NCBI GenBank assembly: GCA_014193115.1
Contig: BJHQ01000001.1
Location: 1-64,000, forward strand
Direction of reading: 5' to 3'
DNA: 64,000 bases
DNA from: Planctomycetota bacterium
Lineage (GTDB): Bacteria; Planctomycetota; UBA11346
Shown: positions 51,377 through 60,389 of the stretch, piece after piece
Numbering within the stretch: position 1 is the stretch's first letter
Layout of the letters: each line of letters begins with the position of its first letter
Notes under the pieces: model-generated
Told to the model about the DNA's origin: nothing
The model's input: only the letters and a program-made list of their open reading frames with translations
Databases searched by the model: none
Program-made: the position numbers and the translations under genes

Positions 51377-53731
51377 GTGAACCGCGCCCTCCGTCCATGG
51401 TCTGGAGCCGTGCTCGTCGCGGTGGTCATCCTGGCTGTACCGGCGGCGGACGTTCCGGCTCCGATCGTGGTTCCGGCGGCAGCTGACGGCACGCCGACCC
51501 GCACCGCCGATCCATGGCAGTTCCACGGCGACGGCCAGCTCGAGATCGACCGCGGGCAGGCGGTGATGACCTATCGCCGCGGTCTGGTCGCCCGGTTCGG
51601 TCAACGGCTGATCATGGCCGATGCTGCCCGGATCGCCCGGGGTGCTGAAAACGCGGTGGCGCTGTGGGTCAGCGGCCGGGTGCTCTATGTCCAGCCGGGC
51701 ATCCGGATCGAGGCCGACCGCCTCGGCCTGCGCAGTTTCGGGCTGGTCCCGACCGCTGGCGAGGCGTGGCAGGTCGACGCCCGGTTCAGCGCCGCCGGCG
51801 GACGGACCGTGCGCGCCACCGCCGCCCACGCCCGGTTCGAGGCCGACCGGATCACCCTCAGCCAGGTCCATCTCGATTTCGGCCACGGCGGCCTGGTCGG
51901 TCTCGATGCGCCGACCGTGGTGATCCACCTGCGCGACCCGAAGGACACCGAGCGCATCGGCGTGCCGTGGCGCCCGGTCAAAGACGATCCGCTGCACCAG
52001 CGGCTGAACGGCATCGAGGCGTACTCCGCCACCACCACTGTGGCCGGATTGCCGGTGTTGTGGCTGCCGTGGTTGTATCGCGATTTCCGTTATGATTGGC
52101 CGTGGACCCGCTACGAACTGGGCAGCTCGCGCCGCCAAGGCTGGTTCGCCCGGATGTGGCTGGGCAGCGATCTGCCCGAGATCTTCGGCTGGCGGCCGCG
52201 GATCGAGCTGCGCGGCGACCAGCACACCGCCAGCGGTTCGGCGTTCGGTGCGTACCTGCGCTGGGTGAACCCGGCCCTGGGTCGCGGCGAGGCGACCTGG
52301 TACGAGATGCCCCGTGAACACGTGCTTGGCGGCTCCGGCGGCAAGGACGGGCTGGCGACCCGCCGGGCCCGGGTGGTCGATGTCGAACAGCGGCTGCGCC
52401 TGCCTGGGATCGGCGTCGAAGGCAGCGATCTCGGCGCCGGTGCGTTGGCGGCGCGCTGGACGGCCTTGCCCAATGCCGATCCGACCCAGCCCGGCGATGA
52501 CGGCGCCGGACGCCCGCCGGACGAGCGCTTCCGCGCCGACTACCTGCGCCGGGATCTCGACCAGCGACCGTTGGCGCGGCGCAGCCTGGCCGCCGCCTGG
52601 GGTCTGCCGTGGATCGAGGCCGCCGCCGACACCCAGCGTAATCCCAACGATTTTTCCACCGGAACTGAGCGCTGGTGGGGCGGCGAGATCGCCATCCCGC
52701 GGACCGCGGTCGGCCCGCTGTATCTCGATGGCCACGGCTGGGCCGAGGCCCTGCGCCGGCCCACCGTCGACACCCAAGCGACCCGGATCGCCGCCGAGGC
52801 CGCCCTCGGTTTCGTCCACTGGTTCGACGGCCTCGGCCTGGATGCCCGCGGCGGCGTGCGCTCGCTGTCGTATTTCAACGGCCAGATCGCCGCCCAAAGC
52901 CAGCGCCATGCCGAGGAGCGGCACCTCGGGTTCCTCGATGCCGGAGCCCGCCTGCGCCTGGAGAACACCTATGTCACCGACGACGGCCGGCCGCCGGTGG
53001 TCCACGCCCTGACCCCGCGGGTCGGCTTCGAGTTGGACGGCGACGGCATCGGCCTGACCCTTCCCACCTATGGTTTCGGTGATGCCCGGGATGTCCTGAC
53101 CGAGGACCAGCGCTGGCTGGTGACCGGGCTGGGCACCACCGTCGCCCGCAGTTGGACCGCCTTCCGCGCCGACGTCACCGCCCGCTGGGGCTGGCGCAGC
53201 CGCGAACGGACCTATTTCGACGATGACGGCCAGCAGCAGCGCAGCCGGACGCCGCTGGCCGATGTCACCCTCAGCGCCGAGGGCCGGCCGTGGAGCGACG
53301 CCGGACTCGGCTGCCAAGGCGTCTGGGACGCCCGTCCGGGGCGCTGGCGGACGCTCGATGTGTGGTCGTGGTGGGCGGCCCATGAGCGCCTGACCCTGAA
53401 TTATGGCGCGTCGCTGCTCGGACGGCTGCCGAACAGCGGCGCCGACCGCCGCTGGGAACATCGGCCCGGCGCGACCTTCAAGGCGGAACGCTACCGTTTC
53501 TCCGCCGGCACGACCCTGCGTCCGGGCGGCCGTCCGGTGGATTCGTGGCGGATCGGCCTGGTCCGCACCATGGTCGACGGCGACCTGCTGCTCAGCACCG
53601 AATATTTGTATGGCCCAGGTGGCGGCCTGGTCGATCGCCGGTTCGGCATCCGCTTCACCCTCGGCGGCAACCACGGATCGTCGGAATCCGAGGAGGGCCT
53701 GCCCAGCGAACACGTCTGGGCGGTCCGATGA
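51377..53731 (+). CDS. LptD-like outer-membrane LPS assembly protein
   Basis: 784 residues from GTG 51377. A signal peptide (residues ~9-26) is followed by an OstA/LptA-like beta-jellyroll with the repeating pattern DGQLEIDRGQAVMTYRRGLV and VYVQPG, then the LptD C-terminal barrel. The hinge to the barrel shows the family look: VLWLPWLYRDFRYDWPWTRY and SSRRQGWFARMWLGSD. LptD with LptE inserts lipopolysaccharide in the outer leaflet, so this supports a diderm cell. Sequence divergence is high, as usual in planctomycetes. It is 84 bp downstream of the FHA gene and 40 bp upstream of the next gene. Confidence 0.75.
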   Translation: MNRALRPWSGAVLVAVVILAVPAADVPAPIVVPAAADGTPTRTADPWQFHGDGQLEIDRGQAVMTYRRGLVARFGQRLIMADAARIARGAENAVALWVSGRVLYVQPGIRIEADRLGLRSFGLVPTAGEAWQVDARFSAAGGRTVRATAAHARFEADRITLSQVHLDFGHGGLVGLDAPTVVIHLRDPKDTERIGVPWRPVKDDPLHQRLNGIEAYSATTTVAGLPVLWLPWLYRDFRYDWPWTRYELGSSRRQGWFARMWLGSDLPEIFGWRPRIELRGDQHTASGSAFGAYLRWVNPALGRGEATWYEMPREHVLGGSGGKDGLATRRARVVDVEQRLRLPGIGVEGSDLGAGALAARWTALPNADPTQPGDDGAGRPPDERFRADYLRRDLDQRPLARRSLAAAWGLPWIEAAADTQRNPNDFSTGTERWWGGEIAIPRTAVGPLYLDGHGWAEALRRPTVDTQATRIAAEAALGFVHWFDGLGLDARGGVRSLSYFNGQIAAQSQRHAEERHLGFLDAGARLRLENTYVTDDGRPPVVHALTPRVGFELDGDGIGLTLPTYGFGDARDVLTEDQRWLVTGLGTTVARSWTAFRADVTARWGWRSRERTYFDDDGQQQRSRTPLADVTLSAEGRPWSDAGLGCQGVWDARPGRWRTLDVWSWWAAHERLTLNYGASLLGRLPNSGADRRWEHRPGATFKAERYRFSAGTTLRPGGRPVDSWRIGLVRTMVDGDLLLSTEYLYGPGGGLVDRRFGIRFTLGGNHGSSESEEGLPSEHVWAVR

Positions 53732-53771
53732 GGCTTCCCGGTGGCGCTTGGGCCAGCCGGCGGTTGGCTGG

Positions 53772-54629
53772 ATGGCGATGATCCTGCGCGCCGCCATCCT
53801 GCTCACCTGGGCGACGGTGCTGGCGATCCACGTCGTCCACCACGCCGCCCCGGGACTCGGCCTGGTCGAGCGCCGCGATCCCGCGGTCATCGTCGCCGCC
53901 CAGCTCGACCGCACGCTGTTCTACCGGATCGAATCCGGAGGCGCCGCGCTCGGCACCTTGTCGTGCTCGTTCCAGTCGAAAGACGCACGTTTCCAGCAGG
54001 AATTGAACGTGACCCTGACTCCGGGAACGCCGTGGATCGAGGCTGCCCGGCTGGCAGTACTGGCGACCGGGATCAGCCACCCCGGACGGCCCAACCGGCC
54101 CGAACCAACCGGGATCGGCGCAGTCATCGAGCTCTCCCTCGACGACCGCTGCCGGCCCTGCGCCGTGGCGATCTCGGGCCTGGCCTTCGATCTATCGTTC
54201 AAGGCCGACCTGGTCCTCGACCACCGCGGAGTCACCGGCGTGGTCGGCTTCGCCGGCCTGCGCCAGGCGGTAGCGATCGACCTTGATCCAGCGGCCCTGT
54301 CCGGCCTGGAGCTGACCCTCGCCCTGCCGCCGGGGGTGCAGCCCGGCTCGGCCTGGACCACAAAAAGTCTGACGGTCAGCGGATTCTCCGCGAAAGGCCC
54401 GGTGCTGGCGGCCGCCACCACGGTCCACCACGCCACCGCCAAGGAGACCATCACCACCGTCGCCGGACCGACCTCGGCAGTGCGGGTGGAATCCACCGGC
54501 GCTGCGGGCACCGCCATCGCCTGGATCGACCAGCGCGGCACGGTGCTCCGCCTCGATGTGCCGGCCTCGGGCATGAGCCTGGTTCTGCAACGTGTCGTCA
54601 CCACCGACGGCACGGTGGCCTGGCCATGA
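53772..54629 (+). CDS. Hypothetical membrane-anchored protein (possible LptC-like or DUF3108 type)
   Basis: 285 residues from ATG 53772; ATG 53778 is equally possible. One N-terminal helix (ILRAAILLTWATVLAIHVVH) anchors a beta-rich soluble part with alternating strands such as LFYRIESGGAALGTLSCSFQ and VAISGLAFDLSFKADLVLDH. Its place, 40 bp after an LptD-like gene on the same strand, suggests an accessory role in envelope assembly. The pattern does not clearly match LptC or LptE. A dispersed 130-bp repeat follows at 54646. Confidence 0.5.
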   Translation: MAMILRAAILLTWATVLAIHVVHHAAPGLGLVERRDPAVIVAAQLDRTLFYRIESGGAALGTLSCSFQSKDARFQQELNVTLTPGTPWIEAARLAVLATGISHPGRPNRPEPTGIGAVIELSLDDRCRPCAVAISGLAFDLSFKADLVLDHRGVTGVVGFAGLRQAVAIDLDPAALSGLELTLALPPGVQPGSAWTTKSLTVSGFSAKGPVLAAATTVHHATAKETITTVAGPTSAVRVESTGAAGTAIAWIDQRGTVLRLDVPASGMSLVLQRVVTTDGTVAWP

Positions 54630-54645
54630 TCCTGGATGACGCGAT

Positions 54646-54778
54646 TGGGGAACCGCCAAGGCGCCACAACGCCACGTGGTGGAAGGCGAGCGGAAGATCC
54701 ATCCGTACCTGGCTGGTCGTCCAGGCAACGGAGCCTCGCTCAGATGTTTCCTTGGCGTCTTGGCGTCTTGGCGGTTCA
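54646..54778. repeat. Dispersed ~130-bp repeat with inverted ends, copy 2
   Basis: It begins TTGGGGAACCGCCAAGGCGC and ends TTGGCGTCTTGGCGGTTCA. It shares both ends and GGAAGATCCA with the element at 25249-25380. Placement between two plus-strand genes makes a transcription-terminator role possible. Confidence 0.8.
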
Positions 54779-54897
54779 TCTGCATTTTTAAGCATAATGC
54801 CTGCTGCCGAGCTGGCTCCCTGTGCCATGCGAGTTCCACGGACAAGGCCAGTTCCACCGACGAGGCCAAGCCTTTTCGCCAGACGCCAGGTGCCGTG

Positions 54898-55944
54898 ATG
54901 TCCTCCTCCGAAACCGATCGCGAATTCTGCGTCCGCATGCTGCCGGCGGTGTCGCGTACCTTCGCCCTGACCATCCGCCTGCTCGGTCCGCGCCTGCGCC
55001 ATCAGGTGCTGGTGGCCTACCTGCTCTGCCGGGTCGCCGACACCGTCGAGGACACCGTCGATCTGCCGGTGCCTGAAAAGCGCCGGCTGCTCGCCCATTT
55101 TCATTCCTGCCTTGAGGCCGGCGGGCCGGACGCCACGCCGCTGGCCGAGATCTTTGCTAAGCTGCGCGGCGGCGGCGCCTATCGCCTGCCCGACGAGGAA
55201 CTCGCCGAGCACGCCGACCGCACCCTGGCCGAGTACCGCCGGCTGTCGGCGCCGGTCCAGGCGGCAATCCGGCCGTGGGTCCAGGAGATGTGCGACGGCA
55301 TGGCCGAATTCGTCGCGATCCAGGCGGAAGTCGATTCCGGCCGGCTGGCGGCGCTGCACTCGGTGGCCGACCTCGACCGCTACTGTTATTACGTGGCCGG
55401 AACTGTCGGTCATCTGCTCACCGAATTGTTCCGCATCGAACATCCCCGGGTCCGCCAGCGCCACTATCTGAAGATGAAGGCCCTCGCCACCAGCTTCGGC
55501 CTCGGCCTGCAGATGACCAACATCATCAAGGACGTGTGCGACGACCGCCAACGCGGCTGGAGTTTCGTCCCGCGCCAGCTCTGCCAGTTGATGGGCACCG
55601 ACCCCGAGCGCCTGACCGACCCGGCCCACGCCGATCGCTCCAGGAAAGTCATGGATTTCCTGATCGCCAAGACCCGGCGCCACCTGGATGACGCCCTGGC
55701 CTATTCCTGCGCCCTGCCGCGCAGCGCCTGGCGCACCCGGCTGTTCTGCCTGGTCCCGCTGTACTTCGCCGTCCGCACCCTCGGCCTGGCCGCCCGCGAT
55801 CCCCGCCTGCTCGACCCCGGCCACAAGGTCAAGATCACCCGCGGAGAAGTCTACCGCACGCTCTGCACCAGCTACCTGGTGGCCGCCAACAACCACCTCG
55901 CCGCCGCATACTACCGGCAACTGGCGCGCAAACGACCGCGCTGA
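54898..55944 (+). CDS. Squalene/phytoene synthase family protein
   Basis: 348 residues from ATG 54898. It condenses two prenyl diphosphates head-to-head. The two Asp-rich motifs are visible: CRVADTVEDTVD (first) and NIIKDVCDDRQRG (second), with YCYYVAGTVGHLLTELF between. These match squalene synthases of the eukaryotic-like (FDFT1) class more closely than HpnC/D, as VAGTVGHLLTELF is characteristic. It may supply squalene for hopanoids or carotenoids; no desaturase or cyclase is next to it. The exported squalene-cyclase-fold protein at 30434 is probably unrelated. Confidence 0.92.
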   Translation: MSSSETDREFCVRMLPAVSRTFALTIRLLGPRLRHQVLVAYLLCRVADTVEDTVDLPVPEKRRLLAHFHSCLEAGGPDATPLAEIFAKLRGGGAYRLPDEELAEHADRTLAEYRRLSAPVQAAIRPWVQEMCDGMAEFVAIQAEVDSGRLAALHSVADLDRYCYYVAGTVGHLLTELFRIEHPRVRQRHYLKMKALATSFGLGLQMTNIIKDVCDDRQRGWSFVPRQLCQLMGTDPERLTDPAHADRSRKVMDFLIAKTRRHLDDALAYSCALPRSAWRTRLFCLVPLYFAVRTLGLAARDPRLLDPGHKVKITRGEVYRTLCTSYLVAANNHLAAAYYRQLARKRPR

Positions 55945-56071
55945 GCGCCGATTCGTCATGGTACATTGGCTATCGCGATAAGGGCTCGGTGCGGCTCCTT
56001 GCGAGATTGTCAGAGATTTGTTTGTCAAAATAGTCATTGCTCATGTCGATCGGCACAGAGCATGTGCCACC

Positions 56072-59000
56072 ATGAACCGGCAGAGCCCCCGTCAGATTCC
56101 CACCCAGGCACATGCTTCCTCCGCCCAGGCCATGGTCCGCAGGGGAATTGCATGCGTCTCGCCCGCCATCCGCGGGGCGACGCTGCTTTTGGTCATGCTG
56201 GCGTTCCTGGCCGCGCCGAGCGCGGCGGCGGATTTCATCGGCTTTATCAGTGCCTCATCCAACGTCACCGAGGGAAACAGCGGCACCGTGCTGGTGGCCA
56301 TCAGGGTCCGTCGCACTGGGGACGGAATCGGGGCGGTAAGCGTTGATTGGACGACGCGTCAGGGAACGGCACTGCCATTCACGACAACCGGGATCAGCGC
56401 GATCGCAGCGGGAAACGCTCACACCGTGGCACTGAAGAATGACGGCACGGTGGTGGCCTGGGGTGACAATTATTACGGCCAGACCACGGTTCCCGTCGGC
56501 TTGAGCGGCGTAAGCGCCATCTCCGCGGGTTCATATCACACGGTGGCGCTGAAGAACGACGGCACGGTGTGGGCCTGGGGCAGGAATGACGATGGCCAGA
56601 CGACGGTTCCCATCGGCTTGAGCGATGTAAGCACCATCGCAGCGGGTTCTGATCACACGGTGGCACTGAAGACCGACGGTACGGTCGTGGCCTGGGGTTC
56701 TGATTTTTCAGGCCAAACGACCGTTCCCGTCGGCTTGAACGGCGTAAGCGCCATCGCAGCGGGATATGGTCATACGGTGGCGCTGAAGACCGACGGCACG
56801 GTGGTGGCCTGGGGCTTGAATGAGTCTGGCCAGTCGACGGTTCCTGTTGGCTTGAGTGGCGTAAGCGCCATCGCAGCCGGAAAGGGTCATACGTTGGCGC
56901 TGAAGAGCGACGGCACGGTGGTGGCCTGGGGTAATAATGAATATGGCCAGACCACGGTGCCCGTCGGCTTGAGCGGAGTGAGCGCCATTTCAGCGGGAAC
57001 CTTTCACTCTGTGGCGCTGAAGGCCGACGGCACGGTGGCGGCCTGGGGTTCAAATGGCATTGGCCAGGCTGCGGTTCCCGCCGGCTTGAGCAGCGTGAGC
57101 GCCATTGCAGCGGCTTATTATCACACGGTGGCACTCAAGAACGACGGTACCGTGGTGTCCTGGGGAACAAATTATCATGGAATATTATCGACGAATATTT
57201 CCTCTGATTACAACAGTGCTGCGGGCACCTTGAGTTGGGCCGATGGCGACACCACCGACAAGATGGTTGTAGTTCAAGTCCAAGGAGACGGGATTATTGA
57301 ACCGAGCGAGGATTTTTCTGTTATCCTGTACGATCCCATCGGTGGCGCCCTTTTTCTCACCGCGATCCATACCGTTACTATCACCAACGATGACTCGGCC
57401 GGACAACTCAACTTTAGCAGTGACTTGACGCGAATCACCGAGGCAGCCAGCGGCACGGTACCGGTGTCCATCCCGGTTCGTCGCACCGGGGGCTCAATCG
57501 GGGCAGTGAGCGTCGATTGGAGGACGCAGCATGGGACGGCATTGCCGTTCACGACCACCGGGATTACTGCGATCGCGGCTGGATATGCTCACACGGTGGC
57601 GCTGAAGGCCGGCGGAACGGTGGTGGCCTGGGGTGATAATTACTACGGTCAGACCACAGTTCCCGTCGACTTGAGCGACGTAAGCGCGATTGCAGCGGGT
57701 TTTTCTCACACCGTGGCACTGAAGACCGACGGTACGGTGGTGTCCTGGAGTATTGGCGTTCCGGGTGGATTGAGCGGCGTGCGTGCAATAGCGGCGGGCG
57801 AGACCCATACGGTAGCACTGAAGACCGACGGCACGGTGGTGGCCTGGGGTGGAAATAATTATGGTCAAACCTCGGTTCCGGGCGGCTTGAGCGGAGTACT
57901 CGCGATTGCGGCGGGTGCTGCTCACACGGTGGCGCTGAAAACCGACGGTACGGTGGTGGCCTGGGGAGGTGTTTACAAAGACTATGGCCAGTCCGACGTT
58001 CCGTTCGGCTTGAGCGGAGTAAGCGCGATCGCAGCGGGATATTATCATTCGGTGGCGCTGAAGAACGATGGCACGGTGGTGGCCTGGGGCGATAATTCAT
58101 CTGGCCAGACCACGGTTCCCGTCGGGCTGAGCGGCGTGAGTGCGATCGCGGCAGGCGGTTATCACACGGTGGCGCTGAAGACCGACGGCACGGTGGTTGC
58201 CTGGGGAAATAATTATTACGGCCAGACCACAGTTCCCGTCGGCTTGAGCGGAGTGAGCGCGATTGCGGCGGGTGGTGCTCACACGGTAGCGCTGAAGACT
58301 GATGGCACGGTAGCGGCTTGGGGTGCCAATTACTCCGGCCGGACGACGACGCAATCATCCTCCGATTATCTCAGTGCCACGGGTTTCCTGAGCTGGGCCG
58401 ATGGCGACACCGCTGACAAAATCGTGACCGTCCAAATCCAAAGCGACACCGAAATCGAATCTGACGAGACCTTTTCCATCGTCCTGGCCAATCCGACCGG
58501 TAGTGCGACTCTTCTCAACCCAAGCCATACGATTCTCATTACCTCATACGATCCGATCGCCGTATTCGTCGATCGTTTTTATCGCCTCGTTCTTCAGCGC
58601 GAGCCAGACGCAGGCGGATTGGCCTATTGGGTGAACAACATGCATTTGGGAACCCTGGATGGAGCACGTCTTGCGCTAGGATTTGTGCTCACGCCGGAAT
58701 TCACCGATCGCAATCTCAGTGACCTGCAATTCATCGACGTCCTGTACACCGCTTTCTTCGACCGCCCAGGTGATCCAGGCGGAATCGCCTATTGGTCTGG
58801 CCTGCTCGCCTCAGGAGTTCTGCGTGAGGATGTTCTGTGGGGATTCCTCGATTCGGCGGAATTCGCCAGTCTCTCTGCAAACGCGGGAATCGTCGCCATG
58901 TCTGATAGCACCAGGCAGGAATTGCAGGTGCGCAGATTTGTCCGCAGGTTCTATGTACAATGCCTGCAACGCGAAGGAGACGCCGGCGGCATCGCTTATT

Positions 59001-59284
59001 GGACAGAACATCTGATCAATGGATCGCTCATCGGATCATCCTTGGCCCACAACTTTTTCTTGAGCCAGGAATTCCTCGATCGCGGCCTGGGCGACGAGCA
59101 GTTCGTCGATATCCTCTACGCAACCTTCTTCAGCCGCGCTTCGGACCCAGACGGCCAAGCCTTTTGGCTGGGACAATTGGGGTCGAGCACGCGGCTACAG
59201 GTGCTTGATGGCTTCATCTATTCCCAAGAATTTCTCAATCTTTGCGCGGCCTACGGCATCATTGCTTATAGTGCTGGCGGCTGA
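56072..59284 (+). CDS. Secreted RCC1-propeller / Calx-beta protein with DUF4214 tail
   Basis: 1070 residues from ATG 56072, with a signal peptide about residues 30-50 (GATLLLVMLAFLAAPSAAAD). Two modules follow. Each starts with the first half of a Calx-beta domain (VTEGNSGTVLVAIRVRRTGD; ITEAASGTVPVSIPVRRTGG), is interrupted by seven RCC1 repeats (H-T/S-V-A-L-K-x-D-G-T-V-x-x-W-G), and resumes with the second half (SWADGDTTDKMVVVQVQGDG; SWADGDTADKIVTVQIQSDT). The RCC1 blocks lie at about residues 107-373 and 496-755. The C-terminus (829-1070) carries DUF4214-type repeats (VDRFYRLVLQREPDAGGLAY). RCC1 repeats form seven-bladed propellers. This suggests an extracellular adhesin or binding protein; no anchor or secretion tag is known. 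Confidence 0.85.
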   Translation: MNRQSPRQIPTQAHASSAQAMVRRGIACVSPAIRGATLLLVMLAFLAAPSAAADFIGFISASSNVTEGNSGTVLVAIRVRRTGDGIGAVSVDWTTRQGTALPFTTTGISAIAAGNAHTVALKNDGTVVAWGDNYYGQTTVPVGLSGVSAISAGSYHTVALKNDGTVWAWGRNDDGQTTVPIGLSDVSTIAAGSDHTVALKTDGTVVAWGSDFSGQTTVPVGLNGVSAIAAGYGHTVALKTDGTVVAWGLNESGQSTVPVGLSGVSAIAAGKGHTLALKSDGTVVAWGNNEYGQTTVPVGLSGVSAISAGTFHSVALKADGTVAAWGSNGIGQAAVPAGLSSVSAIAAAYYHTVALKNDGTVVSWGTNYHGILSTNISSDYNSAAGTLSWADGDTTDKMVVVQVQGDGIIEPSEDFSVILYDPIGGALFLTAIHTVTITNDDSAGQLNFSSDLTRITEAASGTVPVSIPVRRTGGSIGAVSVDWRTQHGTALPFTTTGITAIAAGYAHTVALKAGGTVVAWGDNYYGQTTVPVDLSDVSAIAAGFSHTVALKTDGTVVSWSIGVPGGLSGVRAIAAGETHTVALKTDGTVVAWGGNNYGQTSVPGGLSGVLAIAAGAAHTVALKTDGTVVAWGGVYKDYGQSDVPFGLSGVSAIAAGYYHSVALKNDGTVVAWGDNSSGQTTVPVGLSGVSAIAAGGYHTVALKTDGTVVAWGNNYYGQTTVPVGLSGVSAIAAGGAHTVALKTDGTVAAWGANYSGRTTTQSSSDYLSATGFLSWADGDTADKIVTVQIQSDTEIESDETFSIVLANPTGSATLLNPSHTILITSYDPIAVFVDRFYRLVLQREPDAGGLAYWVNNMHLGTLDGARLALGFVLTPEFTDRNLSDLQFIDVLYTAFFDRPGDPGGIAYWSGLLASGVLREDVLWGFLDSAEFASLSANAGIVAMSDSTRQELQVRRFVRRFYVQCLQREGDAGGIAYWTEHLINGSLIGSSLAHNFFLSQEFLDRGLGDEQFVDILYATFFSRASDPDGQAFWLGQLGSSTRLQVLDGFIYSQEFLNLCAAYGIIAYSAGG

Positions 59285-59394
59285 GTTGACTCAGGCTGCC
59301 CGTGCCGTCTGTGATCCTGAGCGCAGGAGACCTCGGAATGTGTTCGCGTCCGCTCCCGGCTCGCCTCGGCCAGGATGACGACGATCCTGGGAGC

Positions 59395-60069
59395 ATGCTT
59401 CTTGCTATCGCCACGGTCGACCGCTCGGGCAGCGTCTGCGTGCTCGCTGACGATGGTCGCGAGCTGGCCTTCGCCGATCTTGCTGGGGCGCCGACCGAGG
59501 CGCAGCTGATTCCGCTGATCGATCGGTTGATCTCTGCCCACGGCCGGCCGGATCGGTTGGCGGTGGCGGTCGGGCCGGGCAGCTTCACCGGGCTGCGCAC
59601 CGGCATCACCGCGGCCCGCACCTTGGCTTGGCTCGACCAAGTCGAGGTCCATCCGGTGGATAGCCTGGCGGCGACTGCGGCGATGGCTGGCGATGGTTGC
59701 TGGTGGGTGCTGCTACCGCTGAAGAAAGACACGACGTTTCACGGCGTTTTCCGGGTTTCAGGTGATCGGATCGAGACCGTGCTGGCGTCAGTCGCGATCG
59801 ATGACGGCGCTCCGCCCCCCGCGCTGCCGGATGACGCCATCGCCATCGGGCCAGGAATCGTCGCCAAGCCAGCGCTGGTTCATGGCAGGCCCACGGGCAG
59901 CCCCACCGCGCCCACGGCCCGCGGCGTCGCCCGCCTGGCCGTGTCGGCCGCGTCGGCCGTGTCAGTCGCGTCGGCCGTGTCAGTCGCGCCGGTGCCGTGG
60001 GATCGTCTGCTTCCGGCGTATGGCCAGGAGCCGGCCCCCGTGCTGCAACGCCAGCGCGGCGTGAGTTGA
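59395..60069 (+). CDS. tsaB: tRNA threonylcarbamoyladenosine biosynthesis protein TsaB
   Basis: 224 residues from ATG 59395 (31 residues shorter than the longest frame). It is the ASKHA-fold partner of TsaD in t6A formation. MLLAIATVDRSGSVCVLADD is the family start, PTEAQLIPLIDRLI follows, and AVAVGPGSFTGLRTGITAAR is the signature. Near the C-terminus three 18-bp units (59941-59994) give VSAASA, VSVASA and VSVAPV, an Ala/Val/Ser insertion not seen in usual TsaB. It is 110 bp after the RCC1 gene and is followed by a repeat array and alr. tsaD and tsaE are not in the window. Confidence 0.92.
   Translation: MLLAIATVDRSGSVCVLADDGRELAFADLAGAPTEAQLIPLIDRLISAHGRPDRLAVAVGPGSFTGLRTGITAARTLAWLDQVEVHPVDSLAATAAMAGDGCWWVLLPLKKDTTFHGVFRVSGDRIETVLASVAIDDGAPPPALPDDAIAIGPGIVAKPALVHGRPTGSPTAPTARGVARLAVSAASAVSVASAVSVAPVPWDRLLPAYGQEPAPVLQRQRGVS
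59941..59994 (+). repeat. 18-bp coding tandem repeat, three copies, in tsaB
   Basis: Units GTGTCGGCCGCGTCGGCC, GTGTCAGTCGCGTCGGCC and GTGTCAGTCGCGCCGGTG start at 59941, 59959 and 59977, encoding hexapeptides rich in Val, Ser and Ala. Confidence 0.8.
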
Positions 60070-60191
60070 TCCATGCGCCCGACGACCAGACCGATGACCC
60101 GGCCAACCAGGCTGGGGCGCTCCACGACCCGGAGCGCCGCATGTCGTGCGGCTTTTTTCTCTGGGGATGAGCGGACTCAGGTTACTTGGCC

Positions 60192-60382
60192 TGCCGCACG
60201 GCATGCGGCGCTCCGGGCTGGTTTGCCGCACGGAGAGCGTCGCTCCGGGCTGTCCTGCCGCACGGCATGCGGCGCTCCGGGCTGGTTTGCCGCACGGAGT
60301 GCGTCGCTCCGGGCTGGCTTGCCGCACGGAGTGTGGCGTTCAGGGCTGTCCTGCCACACGGAATGCGCAGCGGTGTGCGGAT
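60192..60382. repeat. 32-bp tandem array, six copies, TGCCGCACGG family
   Basis: TGCCGCACGG/TGCCACACGG recurs at 60192, 60224, 60256, 60288, 60320 and 60352, exactly 32 bp apart, with GCTCCGGGCTG between. The core GCCGCACGGxxTGCGGCGCTCC is the palindrome also found in the 56-bp array at 29380. The last units have decayed. The array ends a few bases before the alr ATG at 60390 and is open in frame with it, but I take it as non-coding. An isolated copy lies at about 60117-60151. Confidence 0.88.
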
Positions 60383-60389
60383 CAGGTTC

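Noticed and set aside
50663-53914. 1083-codon minus-strand frame
   Set aside because: Antisense to the FHA and LptD-like genes, which have clear signals and motifs.
56395-58335. RCC1 repeat block as evidence of a eukaryotic chromatin protein
   Set aside because: The signal peptide, Calx-beta and DUF4214 parts mark a bacterial secreted protein; RCC1-like repeats are common in such proteins.
60192-60382. 32-bp repeats as a CRISPR array
   Set aside because: Units are contiguous without spacers, and the core is the palindrome seen elsewhere in the window.
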